Assembly (NCBI GenBank): GCA_963556495.2
Contig: OY747700.1
Location: forward strand, 7,433,020 to 7,497,019
Origin: Valencia hispanica
Taxonomy: Eukaryota > Chordata > Actinopteri > Cyprinodontiformes > Valenciidae
Length of the DNA stretch: 64,000 nucleotides
Reading direction: 5' to 3'
This document shows positions 55,801 through 64,000 of the stretch, one piece after another; within the stretch, counting starts at the first letter, position 1, and each line of letters starts with the position of its first letter. Under the pieces are notes generated by a model that saw nothing but the letters and a program-made list of their open reading frames with translations, had not been told where the DNA came from and searched no databases. Made by a program: the position numbers and the translations under genes.

Positions 55801-57206
55801 CGTAGATTTAAATGAGGGTTAAAATAAAAAAAGAGAGAGACTAATAAGTGTTACAAGACAGCCTTCATGTATCTTAAAGAAGAGCCGGGTACGATCCCTG
55901 TTTAAGAGAAGGATAAGTCCCGGTTACATAACTAATCCTGATTTAAAACGGCAGCGACGCCGGGTCAGTAAGACAGGATGACTGCAACAGACCGAGACGA
56001 TTCCTGCAAGCATCTGCTCCTGCAGGGAGCTCAGCAGACATATGCTGCCTCCTTTAAATGTCACAGGTTCTGCAAACGGAAATCCCCCCATCTGCCCACC
56101 CACTTCTCCACCGCGGCACAATGTTTAAATGCTAAAGCGGTCATTTTCTATTAGGGCTTTTATGTGATCCATGCATCCCGTTTACTCTGTGTAATTTAAC
56201 TACAAACTAGAAAAAGCTGTTATTTGCATAGCAGCCGTGCGAATGCTGTAATGCTGGATTTATTGACCTGAAATGCTCTTAAAATAGTTGAAAATAATTT
56301 GAAATAGCTGAAAATCTCCTTTTTGAAGCTTCAGCTGAAGGAAATATGTATAAAGTTGGACTGTAAAGTGCTTAAGATAGTTGAAATGGCTGCTTGGTCA
56401 CATCGGCTTAAAGCTAACAATCTTTCCTACCATATTCTGTTTACTTTGTTGCAAAATAATGAAAGCTGAACGAGTGACAAGAATTAGTTTGAAGTCAGAA
56501 AAACTTCTGAAAACCAGAGTGAACACTCTGAGCCGTTGCCGGGGTAACCCATTATAAAAAGCCTGAGAGCTGAAAAATGTGAATGTTTTTTTATCAATCA
56601 AATCTCAAAAATGGTAAAAGATATACAAATTCTGAATAATACTGTAATAGCCCAATCTGTTTTGAGTACGTGTAAGTTTTAATCATGTTTCTAGCTGAAA
56701 GTATGCAGGAGCTATTAAAGCTGAAAGAGGCGGAAGTTTTTGTAGAATTTTCAGGAATTGCCATTCATTTCAATGGGACCAAAAAAATCAATAAAAATGA
56801 TCAACTACTTGAAAATGGTAGAAGATATCGACAAGAAAAATCATAGCAGGAATGTCCTGAATGAGCTGAACGTTATGATACCAGAAGGGCTGAAATAGCT
56901 GAAAGTTATTAAACAGCAAAAACTGGAGGAATAAAGTGGAATAAATAGATAATAATAATAAAGAGAAACAGAAACACAATAGTGGGAATGCTTGACAGCA
57001 TTCACACAATAAAAGAATTCAACCAAAAGTGAGAGACATCTGAACTAGTCTGCATTTCTTTTTTTTTTCTACGTTTACATGCAAAGTATTAGAGGATTTC
57101 TCGACATTATGTAGAGATCGTGGAGAGGACGGTGCAGTCTTGGTGCCATCGGACTCCTATAACCTATTAGGCGTCCGAATGATCATTTCTGGGAACGTGT
57201 CACTCC
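55801..57206. other. mark4 intron sequence, nothing recognised
   Basis: AT-rich intron DNA. Short words such as GCTGAAA and TAGTTGAAA recur between 56,280 and 56,900 without a regular unit. Confidence 0.35.
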
Positions 57207-57385
57207 CGATTCAATTCAATTCGGTTTATTTATATACCGTAGCACCGATTCACAACGGATGTCATCTCAAGGCACTTTACAAGAAAGGTCACTTTAATTC
57301 AATCATATGTAGATTCCAATCAGTTTAAAACTTTTCTATTGAAAAACTCCCAGCAGATCGCATCGAGTCATTGACTTGCAGTTGT
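57207..57385 (-). mobile_element. LINE 3' tail fragment, minus strand
   Basis: TTCAATTCAATTCGGTTTAT, GATGTCATCTCAAGGCACTT and GCATCGAGTCATTGACTTGC match the inverted tail of the LINE at 26826-27000. Confidence 0.85.
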
Positions 57386-59560
57386 TCCCCCCCGAACCTA
57401 TCAATGTCAGAAAACCAGTGAAATTCTTGTGCTCAGCTACCAGGGTAACTATTATTAGAGATGTTAACCAGTAGTTATACTTTTCTCTGCATTTTCCCTC
57501 AGCAAAACATTAAAATAACATGTTCACAAAGATTTTGTACCGTAGCGGATATGAGGCTACTCTTTGTTATTCTAATTTTTAACATTTCCCACACTCAGAA
57601 ACACTGCTTTACCTACTTGCCACATATGTTATTCCCCCAAAAAAATTTTGTATCCCTTCTTCTCCTCCCCTTTATGCTACGGCATGCAGGAAATGCAGGA
57701 AAAGACTTAAGTTCTAACTGAAGATAACTTAAAAAGAGGAAAAGCAGCTTTTTGCAAGTTCTTGTATTGATTTGAATTATAAAAATCTATACACAAGAGT
57801 CATTTTCATCAGAATATTTAATAATAAATACTGTGGAAATGGTTTTAACCTAATTTCTTTATATTTGTTTTGCTTTCAAGGAGCCAAACTTTTTTTTTGT
57901 TTGTTTTCTTTTTGAAGTGGTTTTCTGGTCGCGACGATTGCTTTTTCCACCCACTGAACACAAAACCACTACTGCAGCATTCTTTGAAAAACATGCTAAT
58001 GCATGATTATTCTTGAATGTTGAGAGGACAATAGTCAATTTTATAACTGTTGAGACATTATGATATCCTACAATAACAAAGATCTCAAAAATCTGACCTT
58101 TCTGCAGAGATTCTCACACCCTAAACAAAAAAATAAATAAATCATGACAGTCAATGGAACGAAAAGGATCCCTTAATTCAGAAATGACGATCCTGCAATT
58201 GTTAAGGCCGACCCAAACGCATTGTTTCAACTGCTGAGATCAACGCATGTCAATTTATGTCACATAAGCTGCTAAGAATATCTTAGTGCATGTCAGCTAC
58301 CTTTTTTTTTTACTCTTACGTGAGTGCAATATTTAGCTAGTATGAAGGGTCAGATAGAAGAGAGACAATTGGGTGGAAAAGTAGTAAAACAGCAGCCAAA
58401 GTCTAAAGAAAAAGTCCGGCTCCCTGGAAGCGAAACCTAAAAATTAAAAAAGACTTTTGCACATTTATTACTTAAAGTAGGGGTGGCACGTTCTTCTTAT
58501 GCAGAAAGAGCAATTGTGAGGTCCAGTACATCAATAATTTTACCTGAAATAGATCTGTAAGTTCAACGAATGATTTATACAACCTATTTGACATTTTTCA
58601 CCCACAGCATGTCCGCACTGAACGCCTTGAAATTAGCTGCATGTCACTTTAAGAGTCTCGGACACGCCCCCTTCAACACGCTGCCCTCAACGTCATCACA
58701 ACGTTCTCCAGTCGCATGGGGACGAAGCGTTACAGTACTGTAGCATCGGTGCGCCGGACATTTTGGAAGACAGGCATATCTCTGGGTTTACTACGGCCAC
58801 GCAGGACATGGTACAAGCATAAGCATTTAAACCCGTCTCTGACCCTGAAAGTGAAATATTGGATGAACCGGAGCGCGTTCAGCGGCTCGTTCAAGACGTG
58901 GCAGCTTGGTAAAACATTTATGTTTCATTCACAAGAAAAAGCCAACTTGTTACAATTTTCCCCAAGTTAATATCTGTAGCAACAAAACTCCTAGTAAACA
59001 TGAAGCCATCCGAATGCCACTCCGTTTTTGTAATAAAATCAGTCTACATTTTAAATGTTTAAAAAAAAAACAAATATATGTAGTATGGGTGCCACCTGAT
59101 TGCTGCTGACGACGTTCTGCTTTAGTGCTCTGGGAGCGAGGGAGGGAGGACTGTGGAGAGACGTGGACGGTAATCAAAATTTAGGGGCGTTGCTGGGAGG
59201 ACCCTGGCGTTCAGTGCTCAACATGGCGGTCGCGAGAGTTTATAGATATTAACCAAACATACATAAATTAACCTAAAAAACACTTTAGGCATGTTTTTAA
59301 GGAGGGAATGGCATAAGAAGGTGATGAAGAGTTTTAAAAAGTGGATTTTACATGCCACCCCTCCTTTAAAAAAAACCCCAACAAAATCGATGTCTTTTTT
59401 GTTGTTGTTTACGTTAAAGGCTATAATTGTGTTGATTTTCTTTTATTTGCACCTGAACTAAAGCAGGGTTTACATTTCCTACATGTAAAGCAGCTTTACC
59501 TCGAGAGAAGGTTTGAACCACTGAACCCAAAGCTGCAACAGACAGCGGATGGAGGGATGA
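57386..59560. other. mark4 intron sequence, nothing recognised
   Basis: No exon or named repeat. The 58,590-59,240 segment is somewhat GC-richer and may be an old DNA element, but no ends were found. Confidence 0.35.
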
Positions 59561-59561
59561 G

Positions 59562-59625
59562 GAAGGAAGGAAGGAAGGAAGGAAGGACGGATGGATGGAC
59601 GGATGGACGGACGGATGGGGGGGGC
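59562..59625. repeat. GGAA/GGAC/GGAT microsatellite
   Basis: GGAAGGAAGGAAGGAAGGAA followed by GGAYGGAYGGAC units and a G-tract, with purine-rich sequence continuing at 59,765-59,900. Serine/proline frames opposite are artefacts. Confidence 0.95.
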
Positions 59626-60279
59626 ACAGGCAGACAAGACAGATGCAGCCAGAAAACATGGGAAAGAAAGACTTACTAACTGTTTTTGTCCCCTGCGGGA
59701 GGGTGCAGCCCGACACGGACTTGTTTGAGGTCGGACGTTTAGAAGGGTCAAGAGTGACCCTGCGAGGCGGAGAGGGAGAAAAGAAAGGCGGTGAAGAGAG
59801 AAGAGATGAGAGGAATGGGAAAGGGAAAAAAAAGAGGAGGGGAGTTAGAGGCAGAAAGCCAAGTGAGAGGGACAAAAGAAGCAGAGGTAGAGAAGAGTAC
59901 AATTTAAACAGGACGCAAAAGAAAGGAGCAGAAGATTGGCAGGTGTGACTTGGTAAGAAGTTAAAAAGAAGCAACATTAGGCAGCCAAGAACAATCAAGA
60001 CCATCAGAAACATACAGTCAAGTCAATTTGAGCTGCAGACCTGGGTCGAACAGCCTCCAGTCGAAGGCAGCTTATAGAAACAACTTCTACATCTTATCAG
60101 ATTTGAACCGTGTCACGGTTTAAAAGGATTATGGGATGTTTATCAGCTTAAATATCATAAACAAGGTCAGCAGTGGGTGTCATAGCTGATCTTTCTATTA
60201 GACACGATTTCCTTCATGTATATCCCTTCCCCGTTTTCTTCTTTTTGTCACACTTGAATGTCTCAGATCATCAAGCAAA

Positions 60280-62090
<1,811 letters not shown>

Positions 62091-62369
62091 AAGTATTTCA
62101 GTTTTACTAAACAGTTATCGGACCCAGGTCTTGCATTAATGTGGACAGGAATGACTTTTTTTTCTGGTTTAAAGGAAGGCTGGTAGGTTAGTACTGGTTA
62201 AGGAGAGGTTAGTTGTGTGGGAACCATTAAATCCGACTGATAAATAGTCAACAACTGCTTTCGCTGCAAAAATAACCAACAAACTCAACCGTTAAAAGTG
62301 ACAATAGTTTAGGAAAAGTACATTTCACTCGGTCACTCTCTGTCTCTAAACCACATGATCTTGTCTTAC

Positions 62370-62642
62370 TTGCGGGTCAGCTTGGAGGTGATTTTGCTGA
62401 GCAGGGTGGAAGGGGCCCGGTTCCTGACGTGGGGCAGCGGGCCGGCATCGTGAGACGGCGTAGGGGACGCCGGCGGGGGGGCGCGAGACGGAGGGCGGCG
62501 GTCTCGGATCTGACCCCCGTGGAAGGTGCTCCTCACTGTGGATCCCCGGGAGAGGCGCGAGGAAGGAGCGGAGGAGACGCCGGAGGCGCCGGCGATGCTG
62601 TGGGAGGAGGGCGAGGCCGGCGGCAGGCGGTGGGACAAGGCG
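62370..62642 (-). CDS. mark4: mark4 spacer exon, 273 nt
   Basis: Acceptor CTGTTTACCTGCAG and donor GTAAGA bound 273 nt. The frame reads [62 protein letters not shown], and [13 protein letters not shown], then two bases of a codon completed by the 45-nt exon. Human MARK4 has [35 protein letters not shown] and TKLTSKLTR at the same place, which separates it from MARK1-3. This is the spacer between the UBA-linked kinase core and KA1; the RSTFHGGQ stretch corresponds to the region where aPKC phosphorylates MARK2, as I recall. Upstream exons lie past the right edge. Confidence 0.93.
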
Positions 62643-62750
62643 CTGCAGGTAAACAGAAGAAGAAGAAGAAGGGGGGGGGGAGTCAGTTTGGTCGTTTGCT
62701 TCAGCGAGGCTCTCTTAAAAGTCCCACCGCAGCCTTCGAATCTGGTTAGT

Positions 62751-64000
62751 CCATCCATCCATCTTTGCATCCATCTTTTCATCCATCCATCCTTGCATCC
62801 ATCTTTTCATCCATCCATCCATCCATCCATCTTTGCATCCATCCATCAATCTTTGCATCCATCCATACATCCATCCATCTTTGCATCCATCCATCCATCC
62901 ATCCATCCATCAATCTTTGCATCCATCCATCCATCTTTGCATCCATCCATCTTTCCATCCATCAATCTTTGCATCCATCCATCCATTTTTTTCATCCATC
63001 CATCTTTGCATCTATCTTTGCATCCATCCATCTTTGCATTCATCCATCTTTGCATCCATCCATCTTTGCATCCATCTATCTTTGCATCCATCCATCTTTG
63101 CATCCATCCATATTTGCATTCATCCATCTTTGCATCCATCCATCTTTGCATCCATCCATCTTTGCATCCATCCATCTTTGCATTCATCCATCTTTGCATC
63201 CATTTATCTTTGCATCCATCCATCTTTGCATCCATCCATCCTTGCATCCATCCATCTTTCCATTCATCCATCTTTGCATCCATCCATCCATCCATCCATC
63301 TTTGTATCCATCCATCCATCTTTTTATCCATCCATCCATCTTTTCATCCATCTTTCCATCCATCTTTGCATTCATCCATCTTTGCATCCATTTATCTTTG
63401 CATCCATCCATCTTTGCATCCATCCATCCTTGCATCCATCCATCCATCTTTGTATCCATCCATCCATCTTTTCATCCATCTTTGCATCCATCCATGATCC
63501 ATCCATCCATCTTTGCATCCATCCATCCATCTATCCATCAAATCTTTTGTCCATTCATCCATCCATCCATCCATCTTTGCGTCCATCCATTCTTTTGTCC
63601 ATTCATCCATCTATATTTCCATCCATCCATCTTTGCATCCATCCATCTTTCCATCCATCAATCTTTGCATCCATCCATCCATTTTTTTCATCCATCCATC
63701 TTTGCATCCATCTATCTTTGCATCCATCCATCTTTGCATTCATCCATCTTTGCATCCATCCATCTTTGCATCCATCCATCTTTGCATTCATCCATCTTTG
63801 CATCCATCTATCTTTGCATCCATCCATCTTTGCATCCATCCATATTTGCATTCATCCATCTTTGCATCCATCCATCTTTGCATTCATCCATCTTTGCATC
63901 CATCCATCTTTGCATCCATCCATCTTTGCATTCATCCATCTTTGCATCCATCTATCTTTGCATCCATCCATCTTTGCATCCATCCATCCTTGCATCCATC
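62751..64000. repeat. CATC-rich higher-order minisatellite, runs off the window
   Basis: Units of CATCCATC joined by TTTGCATC form a 12-20-bp basic period with larger repeats. A stretch near 62951-63090 recurs near 63651-63760, and one near 63185-63260 recurs near 63365-63440. Long His/Pro/Ser/Ile frames on plus and Met/Asp/Gly/Trp/Lys frames on minus are repeat translations, not genes. Confidence 0.97.

Noticed and set aside
62526..63497. 323-codon His/Pro/Ser/Ile frame and opposite Met/Asp/Gly/Trp/Lys frames
   Set aside because: These are translations of the CATC minisatellite. The N-terminal part is antisense to the real mark4 exon.

Overview
The window is nuclear DNA of a ray-finned (teleost) fish. 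Evidence: two split genes with GT-AG introns and vertebrate protein motifs, no compact ORFs, and a dense load of fish-type repeats (Tc1-like transposons, a Rex3/RTE LINE, an L2-like LINE, hAT-type MITEs with 8-bp target duplications, a tRNA-derived SINE, long microsatellites). The species cannot be named from this sequence. No prokaryotic or viral system is present, and I see no convincing undescribed biological system.

Layout. 1-28,260 is intergenic, mostly transposon remnants: a 50-bp tandem array, a nearly full-length dead L2-like LINE at 3.7-6.9 kb, MITEs, a SINE, a GC-rich strand-asymmetric block at 16.1-17.7 kb, and a Tc1-like element split by a LINE fragment at 19.4-21.6 kb. 28,279-41,343 holds a complete muscle creatine kinase gene (ckm, + strand): TATA promoter, non-coding exon 1, eight coding exons (382 codons, all catalytic residues present) and a candidate polyadenylation signal. 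Its introns carry a hAT-type MITE, a long-TIR foldback element, a Tc1-like element with a Rex3 LINE nested inside it, and a palindromic repeat family. 43,340-64,000 holds the 3' part of mark4 (MAP/microtubule affinity-regulating kinase 4) on the minus strand: the last three coding exons at 62,370-62,642, 50,025-50,069 (45 nt, easy to miss) and 45,812-46,160, then a probable 3' UTR. The kinase and UBA exons lie beyond the right edge.

ckm and mark4 are tail-to-tail with about 2 kb between their probable 3' ends, filled by a Sleeping Beauty-like Tc1 remnant. The same convergent MARK4-CKM arrangement is known from human 19q13, so this is conserved synteny. ckm buffers ATP in muscle through phosphocreatine; mark4 phosphorylates microtubule-associated proteins. 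They are neighbours, not a pathway.

The mark4 introns contain unusual simple repeats: a 0.9-kb polypurine tract 390 bp from the last exon, an LTR/primer-binding-site inverted concatemer, and a CATC-rich higher-order minisatellite that starts 108 bp from the 273-nt exon and runs off the window.
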